Of a stretch of 64,000 nt of DNA, positions 51,517-64,000 are shown one piece after another. The DNA lies in contig CBDDIR010000003.1 in the NCBI GenBank assembly GCA_965229115.1, positions 2,790,001 through 2,854,000 on the forward strand. The letters are read 5' to 3'. Position numbers and translations under genes: made by a program. Below the pieces are notes generated by a model. It did no database searches. It worked only from the letters and a program-made list of their open reading frames with translations, and was not told the origin of the DNA. The stretch comes from UBA7672 sp965229115 (lineage in GTDB: Bacteria > Pseudomonadota > Alphaproteobacteria > Caulobacterales > Hyphomonadaceae). Within the stretch, counting starts at the first letter, position 1, and each line of letters starts with the position of its first letter.

Positions 51517-51873
51517 TCAGGTCTTGGCGTGTTCGAGGATGAACTTGGCCAGCTTGGAATCGTCGACCGGCTTGGTGAATACCGGACGGCCGGCGAAGCG
51601 GGGCTCGATATCCTTGGCGCCTTTGCCGCTGGTGAAGGCGAACGGCACGCCTTTCTGAGCGAGAATGTCGGCGATCGGCCAGGACATCTCACGCGCTAGG
51701 TTGCAGTCCAGCAGCGCACAATCGACGTTTTCGGCGGTTTCCGCTGCGGCGAGACCTTCGCGGAGGTTCATGTACGGACCCAGGACCTGCCCGCCGAGAT
51801 CCTCGACAAGCATCTCCATGGCGGCCCCGATAAGGGGCTCGTCCTCGACGATCATCACGCGCACTGAACTCAT
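51517..51873 (-). CDS. Single-domain response regulator, FAT GUY-like variant
   Basis: A 118-residue stand-alone receiver. Acid residues EDE at 10-12, phosphoacceptor Asp56 (LLDCNL), Thr81 and Lys101 (TKPV) are present; there is no output domain. The segment PFAFTSGKGA resembles the FAT GUY motif (PFxFATGY) of single-domain regulators in alphaproteobacterial stress signalling (SdrG, MrrA), but with Ser-Gly-Lys in place of the usual Gly-Tyr. An exact EcfG-type promoter is 27 bases upstream. It likely relays phosphate among stress kinases (inference). Confidence 0.82.
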   Translation of the reverse strand: MSSVRVMIVEDEPLIGAAMEMLVEDLGGQVLGPYMNLREGLAAAETAENVDCALLDCNLAREMSWPIADILAQKGVPFAFTSGKGAKDIEPRFAGRPVFTKPVDDSKLAKFILEHAKT

Positions 51874-51899
51874 TACCGCCCACTTTCCCGATCGGCCTT

Positions 51900-51924
51900 A
51901 ACGCGCGGGATAGCGGGCGGTTCC
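51900..51924 (-). promoter_or_regulatory. EcfG-type promoter of the single-domain response regulator
   Basis: On the minus strand GGAAC (51924-51920), 16-base spacer, CGTT (51903-51900). Exact match. Confidence 0.78.
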
Positions 51925-51929
51925 AGGGA

Positions 51930-53285
51930 TCAGACGGTTTTTAATCCGAGCCAGCGGCGGGCCGGCTCCCACCGGCGCAGGATCAGTCGTTCGGCCAGCG
52001 CCAAGACGATGAGGCTGGCCCCGAGGACCGGCAGAAGTAAGCCGGCGATAACTATGATGATCGCAAGGCCGGCGCCGATGCGGGCGTCTGGAATGGGTGG
52101 CGGGGCGCCGAGTACGCCCTCCGGCGCTCGCCTGCGCCACATGACGAAGGCGCTGACGCAGAGGGTGACCAGGCCGAGCGCCGTGAGGACGCCGAGGATC
52201 TGGTTCAGGGGCGCGAAGAGCTGGCCTTCGTGCGCCGCGATCGCGACGCCAACCACCTGATCGATGATGTGCTTCTGGCCGAAGGTATCGCGCCGGGCCA
52301 CTTCGCCCGTCATGGCGTTGAGCGCGACGTCTTCCCTCTGCGGCCGGTTCTGCGCGTTGGACTTCGCCCACCAATAGGGCGACGACTTGGTCGGCGGCGT
52401 CAGGATGACGGGCGCAGCGAGGCCGAGAGCATTGGCGCGGGTGACGATTTCATCGACGGTCGGGCCGCCGTGGGCGGAGTGGTCGACAGGCGGCATGTCG
52501 TGTCCGCCGCCGCCATGATCGCCGTGGCCAGCGTGTTCAGTTTGCGGACCGATGACCCAGTCCTGCGAGATGGCGGCTGTGCCGGTGGCTTCGCGTACCA
52601 TCTTGAAGCCGTTGCCCCAGACCAGGGCCCACGGCATGCCGCTCGCCAACAGGAACAGTGCAAAGGCCGAGACCCAGACGCCGGTGACGGCGTGGATGTC
52701 GCGCCAGAAGCGCTTCGCGCCCTGCCCGATGCGCGGATAGATGACGCCGGCGAGTCCGCGCGCATTGCGCGGCCACCAGAGATAGAGCCCCGTCACCACC
52801 ATCACGATCGCCCATGAGGCCGCCAGCTCGACCATGATCGAGCCAGCCGTGCCCATCATGAGCTCGCCATGCAGTTTGAAGATCCAGCGGTCCCATGTGC
52901 CGCCTTCATCGACCGTCTTCAGGATGGCGAGCGTATCGGGATGGACATAGACGCGCGTGCGCGCGCCTTTGTCTGACACCAGTACGCGCGCTGCCTGATC
53001 GGGCTGCTCCGCCAGCATGATGCCGGCGAAGATTGAGCCTGGAACTGCGGCGGTTGCTGCGTTGACGATTGCCTGCTGCGTTGCAGGCGTGTTCGTTCGC
53101 TGCAGCACGGCCATGTCGCGGTCGACCCACGCATCTATCTGCGGGCGGAACAGGTAGATCGTTCCTGTCAGCGCCAGCCAGATTACGAAGGGAATGCAGA
53201 TCAGTCCGGCATAGAAATGCCAGCGCCACAGCATCCGGTAGAGGCTGCCCCTGCCTTCGGTTTCACGTTTTTCAACCGCGATCAT
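51930..53285 (-). CDS. PepSY-associated transmembrane protein with a His-rich loop
   Basis: A 451-residue inner-membrane protein of the PepSY_TM/PiuB type. Helices are at about 25-47, 150-170, 200-222 and two near the C-terminus. A soluble loop at 251-272 (HAGHGDHGGGGHDMPPVDHS and on) carries six His and one Met, a likely metal-binding site. PiuB-type proteins work with TonB receptors, probably as reductases. It starts ten bases after the TonB receptor gene, and a DUF2946 gene lies upstream, so a metal-uptake role is likely. Confidence 0.83.
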   Translation of the reverse strand: MIAVEKRETEGRGSLYRMLWRWHFYAGLICIPFVIWLALTGTIYLFRPQIDAWVDRDMAVLQRTNTPATQQAIVNAATAAVPGSIFAGIMLAEQPDQAARVLVSDKGARTRVYVHPDTLAILKTVDEGGTWDRWIFKLHGELMMGTAGSIMVELAASWAIVMVVTGLYLWWPRNARGLAGVIYPRIGQGAKRFWRDIHAVTGVWVSAFALFLLASGMPWALVWGNGFKMVREATGTAAISQDWVIGPQTEHAGHGDHGGGGHDMPPVDHSAHGGPTVDEIVTRANALGLAAPVILTPPTKSSPYWWAKSNAQNRPQREDVALNAMTGEVARRDTFGQKHIIDQVVGVAIAAHEGQLFAPLNQILGVLTALGLVTLCVSAFVMWRRRAPEGVLGAPPPIPDARIGAGLAIIIVIAGLLLPVLGASLIVLALAERLILRRWEPARRWLGLKTV

Positions 53286-53295
53286 ATCCGCCCCC

Positions 53296-55389
53296 TTAGA
53301 ACGTGAACGCTATGCCGCCGTACGCCGAGCGCTCGTCTCCCGGGAAGAAGACGGTGCGCTGCGCCGCTGTCGACGTGTTCCAGTTGATGAGTGAGGAGAA
53401 GTTCGAGATGTACTTCTCACCCGTCAGGTTGCGGATATCGAGGAAGAGCGTGACGCCGCCATCGAATTCGCGGCCGAGACTGAGGTTCAGCACGCTGTAG
53501 GACGGCGCGCGGAACGTGTTCATGTAATCCACGAACGTGTCCTTCATCGACCATTCGAGCGATGGCGCGACCCAGAAGCCTTCGGGCGACGTCCACTTCA
53601 GTTCGGCGCGATACATGTGTTCCGGCACGATGGGCATGCGGTTGTCGCCATACTGGCGATCGCCCGTGAACTTGAAGTCGGACCACATGTAGGTCTGGCG
53701 CAGACGCAGCCCGTCCATGATCTGCCAGTCGAGGCCGGCTTCCACGCCCTGGTGCATCGTGCCGTCGAGCGCGTTGAAGGTTGCGGCGGGAATGCCGTTG
53801 GACGGATCGACTGTGAAGGTCAGCAGTTCGTCGTCGATTTCCGCACGATAGACGGCGACATCCCATACCACGGGGCCCATGCGGCCGCGTGTGCCGAGCT
53901 CTGCTGTCCACGCATCCTGCGGACGGAGCGGCTGGAAGCCGCCTGTGGTTGGCGCGAGCGAGGAGAAGTTCGGCGGTTCGACCGAGCGCGTGATGTTGCC
54001 GTAGATCTGAGCGCCATCATCGTTCTGCCAGAGGAAGCCGATGCGCGGGGCGAACCAGTCGTAGGTTTTGCTGTCGCCAACAATGATCGCGCTGGGCGCA
54101 TAGCTTTGATAGTCCCGTTCGGCGCGGCCGTAGGAGCCGCCAGCGACAAGCGCGAAGTCATCCGTCAGGAACAGGCGGCCTTCCACGAACGTATCGAGAC
54201 CGGTGGCGTCCTGATCGCTGCGCGCCGTGCGGGCGCCGCGCGAGCCGTTGAGGTTCAACCACTGGTTCGCATCGAGTTCGCCGGAACGGTAAGAGACGCC
54301 GTAGAACAGGTCAGCCTTTTTGCCGAACGCTTCGCCGGTCCAGTCCATGCGGCCGAAAACGCCCCAGTTCTGGCTTTCCTGGTCGATGACCTGGAAGATC
54401 GGGTGATCGAGCTTCTTGGACGTCGCATAGACGCCGCCTTCGAACACGGTGTTCGCATCGAAGCGCCAGCGCGCTTGCACCGCACCACGCATCACGCTCT
54501 GGTCGCGCTGATAATTGCCTGCGGTCACGCCATTGCCGACGTTTCCGGGGTTGGCGAGGTCTGGCGAATTGAGCGCCTGATCGAGCGAGAGCGATCCAGG
54601 GATCTGCTGATGGATGTATCCGCCGCTCAGATAAGCGCGGACTTCCTGATCTTCGCCGAAGGTGTAGCCGAAGTTTGTGGAGGCGAACTGCCAGTCGCCT
54701 TCGCTCTGCGCGCGCCAGCCGTCGGACGACTGACCTGTGACAGCGGCAAAGCCATCCCATGCACCCCACTGCCCGCCTGCTTCGACGTGGCCGCGCACAG
54801 TTCCATAGCCGCCGCCTTCAACACGGATGAGTCCCGTCGACGGCATCGTCTTGCCAGTTGGCGTCACGATGTTGATCGCGCCGCCGAGGAGAGCGCCGCC
54901 ATAGCGAAGTGCGTTGCCGCCTTTGTAGACTTCGGTGAAGCGCGCGATGGCGGGATCGACCATCTGCGTGTCGCCGTATCCATCGACTTCATTCAGCGGC
55001 ATGCCGTCCTGCGCGATCAGCGTTCCGCGCAGATGGTTGGCGTTACCGATGCCCGAGCCGCGGATCGAGAGGCGCGTATCGCCGCCCCATTTCTTCTGGA
55101 CATACACGCCCGGCACATCGCGCAACATGTCGGAAATGCCTGGGGCATAACGGTTTGCGTAGCTTTCGGATGAGATGACGGCGACCGCGCCCGGCGTCTT
55201 CGACAGGCGCTCGCGGGCTTCGGCGACGACTGGTGGATCTTCCGGATCGCGCGTCGCGGTGACGATAACCGTGTCCTGCTGTTGCGGTTCGTTCGATGGG
55301 CCTGACTGCGCGAACGCAGGCGCGGCCAATGCTGCCGCCAGCATGAGGGCGTGCGCCGACGTTGCGGCGCGCAATATACAAGATGACAT
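53296..55389 (-). CDS. TonB-dependent receptor, FecA/copper-receptor-like
   Basis: A 697-residue outer-membrane receptor. ATG 55389 starts a signal peptide ending ALAAPAFAQ. The plug has SKTPGAVAVISSESYANRYA and WGGDTRLSIRGSGIGNANHL, and the barrel ends with an aromatic (SAYGGIAFTF). The segment NHLRGTLIAQDGMPLNEVDG fits the FecA-like group. It is co-oriented with a PepSY_TM gene (10 bases) and follows a DUF2946 gene, the neighbourhood of copper- or metal-related TonB receptors. Actual ligand unknown. Confidence 0.83.
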   Translation of the reverse strand: MSSCILRAATSAHALMLAAALAAPAFAQSGPSNEPQQQDTVIVTATRDPEDPPVVAEARERLSKTPGAVAVISSESYANRYAPGISDMLRDVPGVYVQKKWGGDTRLSIRGSGIGNANHLRGTLIAQDGMPLNEVDGYGDTQMVDPAIARFTEVYKGGNALRYGGALLGGAINIVTPTGKTMPSTGLIRVEGGGYGTVRGHVEAGGQWGAWDGFAAVTGQSSDGWRAQSEGDWQFASTNFGYTFGEDQEVRAYLSGGYIHQQIPGSLSLDQALNSPDLANPGNVGNGVTAGNYQRDQSVMRGAVQARWRFDANTVFEGGVYATSKKLDHPIFQVIDQESQNWGVFGRMDWTGEAFGKKADLFYGVSYRSGELDANQWLNLNGSRGARTARSDQDATGLDTFVEGRLFLTDDFALVAGGSYGRAERDYQSYAPSAIIVGDSKTYDWFAPRIGFLWQNDDGAQIYGNITRSVEPPNFSSLAPTTGGFQPLRPQDAWTAELGTRGRMGPVVWDVAVYRAEIDDELLTFTVDPSNGIPAATFNALDGTMHQGVEAGLDWQIMDGLRLRQTYMWSDFKFTGDRQYGDNRMPIVPEHMYRAELKWTSPEGFWVAPSLEWSMKDTFVDYMNTFRAPSYSVLNLSLGREFDGGVTLFLDIRNLTGEKYISNFSSLINWNTSTAAQRTVFFPGDERSAYGGIAFTF

Positions 55390-55454
55390 GAGATGAGTGG
55401 TCCTAATCAAAGTAACTTACGCGCGATGGCAAGGTCATCACGCCGCGGGTCAGC

Positions 55455-55871
55455 TCAGATCAGGGATGGAGGTCCAGTCGACGGCGGCGGCGGCGCGGCA
55501 ATGCCACGGCCGGGGCGCAGGTCGCGCACAAAGGCGAAGTCGACCTGTTGTGTTGCGAGGAATTCGACGGGCTCGGCCGCAGCAAGCGGCGGCGCCATCG
55601 CGACAACGCCTGCGAAGACGCAAGGCGATGGATTGTTGTCGGTCTTTCCACTCTTCGGAAGCTTGGAGAGGTCGATCGTCTTGCCGGTATCGAGATCGAT
55701 GACTTGCGCTTGCGTGCTGTGGCCATCGCACATCTCAACGGTGAGATAGCGGCCCGAACCCGTATCGGCCTGGGCGATCATGTAGCCGGCGGGAATGATT
55801 GCGCGCACGAGCATGGCCAGCAGCGCGATTGCGCCCAGCCTCCGCCCCATGTGCCGCATCCAGCTCAGCAA
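55455..55871 (-). CDS. DUF2946-like exported protein
   Basis: A 138-residue protein. The N-terminal hydrophobic segment with ALLAMLVRAIIPAGYMIAQ is characteristic of DUF2946; a CDGH segment follows at 48-51. A second Cys is at PSPCVF, and a Pro-rich C-terminus ends the protein. DUF2946 genes are often found beside copper-related TonB receptors; here one lies 65 bases downstream. Likely periplasmic or membrane-anchored. Start could be any of three Met in the first eight residues. Confidence 0.72.
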   Translation of the reverse strand: MLSWMRHMGRRLGAIALLAMLVRAIIPAGYMIAQADTGSGRYLTVEMCDGHSTQAQVIDLDTGKTIDLSKLPKSGKTDNNPSPCVFAGVVAMAPPLAAAEPVEFLATQQVDFAFVRDLRPGRGIAAPPPPSTGPPSLI

Positions 55872-56003
55872 GACCTGTCTCCCTCGTGGGCGGACCCTAC
55901 TCTCGCGAATCGCGGCTGCAAGTGCGCTAAGCCGTCGCGTGAGTCACGTACCGGCGAGCAGCTTGTTACGCAGCTATTTACAAAGACTTGCGCGACACTC
56001 GCC

Positions 56004-56864
56004 CTAGGCGGGCACGGCGCCGAACTTTCCGGCCTGATAATCGATGATGGCCTGACGAATCTCTTCGACGGTGTTCATCACGAACGGGCCGTGCGCCACG
56101 ACCGGTTCATTGATCGGCGCGCCATGGCCGAACAGCAGCCGCGCCTTGCCGATCGATTCGATAATGAGCTCTTCGCCGGCGAGATCCAGCTCGACCAGAT
56201 TGTGCTGCGAGACGTCTTTGCCGTTGATGCGGACGTTTCCGGCGACGACATAAAGGAAGACGCTGCGCTGCTGGAGGCCGTCGAAGGCGATTCTCGCGCC
56301 GTTTTCAGCGTCGATCGTCGACATGAAGTTGCCCGTGAGCGATTCCACCGGGCCCGAGACGCCATTCCACGCGCCCGAGATAAGATGAATGCGCGCTTTT
56401 TCGTCCGCAGACGGAAGAGTCGGGATCGATTCGGCCTGCAGACCCTGGTAGCGCGGCTTCGTCATCTTGAGTCGTGATGGCAGATTCACCCAGAGCTGCA
56501 GGATCTCGAGAGGTCCGCCGGTGCGCTTGAAGGCTTCGGGAGACAGCTCTGCGTGCTCTAATCCGGAGCCGGCAGTCATCCATTGCACCCCGCCCGCGCG
56601 AATGACGCTCTCATGTCCGCCTGAGTCGAGATGCATCAGCTCGCCGTCGAGAATGAAGGTGACGGTTTCGAAGCCGCGATGCGGATGCGGGCCGAATGGC
56701 AGGCCCCGATTGTTCGGTGGATAAACCTGCGGACCGTGGTGATTGAGGAAGAGGAAGGGATCCACCTGTTGGACTCGCGGACCAGGCACGGGCCGGCGTG
56801 TCACGAGATCTGCGATGTCATCGCGATGAGAGGGATGAATTCCAAGGATCGTCTTCTGGGTCAT
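56004..56864 (-). CDS. Pirin family protein
   Basis: A 286-residue bicupin protein. The N-terminal cupin has FGPHPHRGFETVTFILDGEL and HLDSGGHESVIRAGGVQWMT, including the metal-binding His/Glu set; the C-terminal pirin domain follows (SGPVESLTGNF, HNLVELDLAGEELIIES). Pirins are metal-binding proteins, some with quercetin 2,3-dioxygenase activity. ATG 56864 (MTQKTILGIHPSHRDD) was chosen from homologous length; the longer frame from 56975 is not supported. Confidence 0.87.
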   Translation of the reverse strand: MTQKTILGIHPSHRDDIADLVTRRPVPGPRVQQVDPFLFLNHHGPQVYPPNNRGLPFGPHPHRGFETVTFILDGELMHLDSGGHESVIRAGGVQWMTAGSGLEHAELSPEAFKRTGGPLEILQLWVNLPSRLKMTKPRYQGLQAESIPTLPSADEKARIHLISGAWNGVSGPVESLTGNFMSTIDAENGARIAFDGLQQRSVFLYVVAGNVRINGKDVSQHNLVELDLAGEELIIESIGKARLLFGHGAPINEPVVAHGPFVMNTVEEIRQAIIDYQAGKFGAVPA

Positions 56865-57012
56865 GCGCCAGAGATAGAGTGCGAGATCGATCGCCACAAA
56901 CGGCAAAGCCGAAAGGCCGCGCCCTGCTCGCGAGATAGGAGGCTTCCGAGCTTCAACTTCAAACGCTGGGCACAAACGAAAACAGCCCCGCGGAAGCGGG
57001 GCTGTCTCTCGT

Positions 57013-57089
<77 letters not shown>

Positions 57090-57295
57090 TCACCGATTTC
57101 CCTTCGCGTCCGATACGCGAAGCGAACCCCTGAACGTTTCCAACCGAAGGCCAGAAACGACTTCGCGGCCCACTCCGGCCGACATGGACAAGTCCATGAA
57201 CAACCGGCCGAGCCGCGCGCTGCATCCGGGGGGATGCAACTCTTGAAGGAGGCCCTGCCCGCTTTTCAGCGAGCAACATGTGTTTGGCTTTGCAG

Positions 57296-57412
57296 ACCTG
57301 GCAGCGATCTACTCTCCCGTGCCTTAAGACACAGTACCATCGACGCTGGGGGACTTAACGACCGAGTTCGGAATGGGATCGGGTGGGGAACCCCCGCCAA
57401 AACCACCAGGTC
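57296..57412 (-). rRNA. rrf: 5S ribosomal RNA
   Basis: About 117 bases; the ends GACCTGG / CCAGGTC pair and the interior (CGAACTCGG, GTCCCCCAGC) matches 5S. Boundaries are approximate within a few bases. Confidence 0.9.
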
Positions 57413-57532
57413 AGCGAAGCCAAACACATACAACAACTATCGTCTATGAAAACGCGCCGGACGAAAGACTATTGTCCGTGCGTTTGATCGTTTCGGGCGA
57501 CATGCTCGTCGCCACGTATGGGTCTTGAAAGA

Positions 57533-60303
<2,771 letters not shown>

Positions 60304-60536
60304 TACTCAACAAAACCCATACGTGGTGAAGAACATGCCCGCCTCTTTACAGAGGGACCACGCCTCCCGCGTCCACGTACGGACGATTTTTGGTTAGACG
60401 ATTAGTTGTTGTATTTGGTCTGACCTGGAAGAGCTGGGGTACAGCTCCGGTCAGACGGCCTCCTTCACGATGTCAATCCAACTGGCGGCCTAAGCCACCA
60501 GTCGAAACTGATGAGTGGAATGATTGCGAGAGATCT

Positions 60537-60612
60537 TGGTGGAGCCTATCGGGATCGAACCGATGACCTCATGCTTGCAAAGCACGCGCTCTCCCAGCTG
60601 AGCTAAGGCCCC
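60537..60612 (-). tRNA. tRNA-Ala(UGC) in the rRNA spacer
   Basis: 76 bases, acceptor GGGGCCT/AGGCTCC with G-T wobble, anticodon TGC in CTTTGCAAG, encoded CCA. Confidence 0.93.
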
Positions 60613-60641
60613 ATTAGGAAAGCGTTCTGACAGGAAAGCGC

Positions 60642-60718
<77 letters not shown>

Positions 60719-60931
60719 TCACCCGCGGCTGTATGCCGAACACAGGGCTCGCAATCACCTCTCCCCTTCCCTACCAACTCCAAAGAGCGGCCAGGCGGCG
60801 AGAGGTTCACGGAAGAGAAACGAGGACGGCGATGAAACCGCCATTTGTTTTTGCCGTGACGTCTGACCGAAGTCAGATAGTCCGACTGCTAGGGAGCTCT
60901 CGAAGTTCAGTGAGACTGAACACTCTCGAAC

Positions 60932-62395
<1,464 letters not shown>

Positions 62396-63069
62396 AGGTT
62401 TGACTCCGACGAAACCAAATCCGTAATGGAATTGGTCGCTGCAAAGCATTTGCGTATATTTCTTGACGGGAAACCCGTTCACACAAAGACCAACTCACGT
62501 TGGCCCGTATAAACTGGCTTTCCATTAGATAAACGCAAACCGTCGATGTCGATGGGTCTCACCTAGGCCGAAGCCCGTGCGAGAACCCGGCAAGCAACAC
62601 CGCCGCCCGCGTTTCTCTTCCACTCACAATGTCAAACATCTCGCGAATTCAAGGCCTTGGGCCTCTTCTCCGCCGCCTCCGTTGTGGCCGTGTCGGCCGC
62701 CCCGTCTGCGAGAGGGCGGGGTATAAGACCCAGTCCTCTTTCCCGTCAACCGACTTTTTGAACTTTTTTCAGCGCTCGTCAGAGAACCAAAAACAGCCCG
62801 TAAAAGTGACGACAGAGGCTTGTTCGGGCCCAAGTGGGGGCCCGCGTTCAGACCACTGTGGTCGGCGGGAGCGGTGGGATATACGGGGCGACTCCGGGAT
62901 GCGCAAGCGATTTTTAGTTTCGAATGCGGAAATTTGGCGTTTTCCACAGGACTCGATCGCGCGGAAGACGAAAGCGCGAGAAGGCCCATTCCATAAGGGT
63001 TTCCGCAGCGTTTCCACGCCGGAAACGCCCGTAAGAGCGCTCCAAGTGCGTCAATTCGGACTGTTTTTC
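62396..63069. other. rRNA operon leader and upstream region, no gene
   Basis: About 670 bases without a supported gene. It holds the 16S leader (62396 to about 62710) and the promoter at 62721-62749. Farther upstream is an A/T-richer stretch (GAACTTTTTTC near 62760) that could be an UP-type element. The open frames on both strands have no recognisable domain. Confidence 0.6.
62721..62749 (-). promoter_or_regulatory. Probable rrn promoter
   Basis: On the minus strand TTGACG (62749-62744), 17-base spacer, TTATAC (62726-62721), close to the sigma70/RpoD consensus with a near-perfect -35. It is about 325 bases upstream of 16S. Confidence 0.65.
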
Positions 63070-63498
63070 CTACGGCTGAATGTAGGAGCGGACGGCCTCG
63101 ATCTCGGCGTGAGCCTCTGCAATCCGCCACTTCACCAGGTCGCCAATCGACACCACGCCCAGCAATCTGCCGCTTTCAACGACCGGCAAATGGCGGATTC
63201 TGCGATCAGTCATCCGATCCATCGCCGTTTCGAGGCTTTCCCGCGGTTTGGCGGTGACGACATTACGGGTCATCACCTCCCCTACCGTGCATTTCAGGGC
63301 AGCTGCGCCGATCCGGGCGACGTTGCGGACGATATCACGTTCGGAAATGACGCCGATGACGCCGCCGGCCTCGTTGAGGATGACCATTGCGCCGACTCTG
63401 CGTGAATCCAGCAGGTCAGCGGCCTCTTTCAGCGTCGCCGACTCGGCAATGGAAAAGACCTGGCCGCCCTTCTCCTTGAGAATCTGCTCGAGGATCAT
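63070..63498 (-). CDS. CBS-domain protein
   Basis: A 142-residue protein made of two CBS domains: residues 8-60 (SATLKEAADLLDSRRVGAMV, VIGVISERDIVRNVA) and 70-130 (VVTAKPRESLETAMDRMTDR, RIRHLPVVESGRLLGVVSIG). Stand-alone CBS pairs bind adenosine nucleotides and act as energy sensors. There is no attached output domain. It lies upstream of the rRNA operon in the same direction, with about 320 bases to the rrn promoter. Confidence 0.88.
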   Translation of the reverse strand: MILEQILKEKGGQVFSIAESATLKEAADLLDSRRVGAMVILNEAGGVIGVISERDIVRNVARIGAAALKCTVGEVMTRNVVTAKPRESLETAMDRMTDRRIRHLPVVESGRLLGVVSIGDLVKWRIAEAHAEIEAVRSYIQP

Positions 63499-63673
63499 CC
63501 CAATCTCCCTGGTTCAATCGACCCGAGCAGAGGGTGCGGCAGGCTGCCGCAGGTTGCAACCGGAGAGTAGGTATTCGGCCCAGAATTGCTGCGCTGCACG
63601 GCGCCCGCCGCGTCGCGGATGCATGTCCTTCGTGGTAACCATAGGCGGGGTTTCAAACGCATCGGGGGCATTC

Positions 63674-64000
63674 ATGCGCGCACGCCATTACGCAATCTCG
63701 ACACTCGTCTTCGCGCTTGCCGCTGCGGCGCCCATAGCGAGCGCGCAGACATGCGATGCGTATTTCACGAAGTCCCAATCGCTCGGTCCGCTGCTCACCA
63801 AGGCCTACGCCGCCATGAGCCCGGCAAATATCGAGACGATGAAGACGCTGCTGCCCGAACTCGAAAGCGCGTTGAACGCCCTGCCCGCGCAAGAGGTGAA
63901 GGCGGAAGTCTGCGGCGGCAACCACATCAATGCCTACACGGTCTATCAGAACGCCGAACTCAACTTCCAACGCGCGCGCGGCGTCGACATCGGTTTCCCG
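63674..64000 (+). CDS. Exported hypothetical protein, 3' end outside window
   Basis: ATG 63674 opens a frame that runs to the window edge with no stop (109 codons seen). Residues 1-24 are a signal peptide (LVFALAAAAPIASAQ). The mature part has AYFTKSQSLGPLLTKAYAAM, a helix-rich segment with TMKTLLPELESALNALPAQE, and two cysteines (QTCDAY and EVCGG). The family is not recognised. It is divergent from the CBS gene. Confidence 0.6.
   Translation, partial: MRARHYAISTLVFALAAAAPIASAQTCDAYFTKSQSLGPLLTKAYAAMSPANIETMKTLLPELESALNALPAQEVKAEVCGGNHINAYTVYQNAELNFQRARGVDIGFP

Overview
The window reads as a chromosomal segment of a GC-rich alphaproteobacterium, probably of the Caulobacterales/Hyphomonadaceae type. 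The evidence is the gene order nepR-ecfG-kinase divergent from phyR, several large TonB-dependent receptors, an Irr-like Fur regulator, a split glycine decarboxylase (gcvPA/gcvPB) behind a glycine riboswitch, and an rrn operon in the order 16S-tRNA-Ile-tRNA-Ala-23S-5S-tRNA-fMet. No insertion sequence, prophage, integrase or CRISPR array was seen. Family names are from recognition of motifs in the translations; no database search was possible.

Region 1 (1-9.7 kb) is a general stress response (GSR) neighbourhood. It holds the anti-sigma factor NepR, the sigma factor EcfG, a HisKA_2 sensor kinase and the response regulator PhyR. Seven exact GGAAC-N16/17-CGTT elements, the known EcfG promoter pattern, lie in this stretch. 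They sit before a glycine-zipper lipoprotein, a lipid kinase/metallophosphoesterase pair, two DUF1328 mini-membrane proteins, an entericidin-like peptide, nepR-ecfG and phyR. An eighth exact copy sits 42 kb away, before a single-domain response regulator (51.5-51.9 kb). The island is interrupted by a repeat-rich stretch (3.1-4.3 kb).

Region 2 (9.8-26.5 kb) holds an alpha/beta hydrolase, a tRNA with a CAU anticodon, a TolC/adaptor/RND efflux operon, a half-size EamA transporter, an OmpR-type two-component system with a PepSY protein, a siderophore-type TonB receptor divergent from an Irr-like Fur regulator, a DUF4112 protein and a second TonB receptor. A second repeat island (25.5-26.5 kb) shares repeat families with the first.

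Region 3 (26.6-38.6 kb) is metabolic and sensory: a PQQ dehydrogenase with a fused cytochrome c domain, an acyl-CoA dehydrogenase, a LytS/LytTR two-component pair, a SIMPL-domain protein, panD, an epoxide-hydrolase/DJ-1/SDR cluster, and a GST facing an HxlR regulator. Region 4 (38.7-44.2 kb) is the glycine cleavage operon gcvT-gcvH-paiB-like-gcvPA-gcvPB, with a tandem glycine riboswitch whose downstream stem covers the ribosome-binding site of gcvT.

Region 5 (44.1-56.9 kb) has a YdeI-like protein, feoAB with a classical Fur box, a PQQ-type sugar dehydrogenase lipoprotein, a DevBCA/MacAB-like exporter, the EcfG-linked response regulator, a DUF2946/TonB receptor/PepSY-TM cluster suggestive of metal (perhaps copper) handling, and a pirin. 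Region 6 (57.0-64 kb) is the rRNA operon on the minus strand with its promoter near 62.7 kb, a CBS-domain protein and a truncated exported protein at the window edge.
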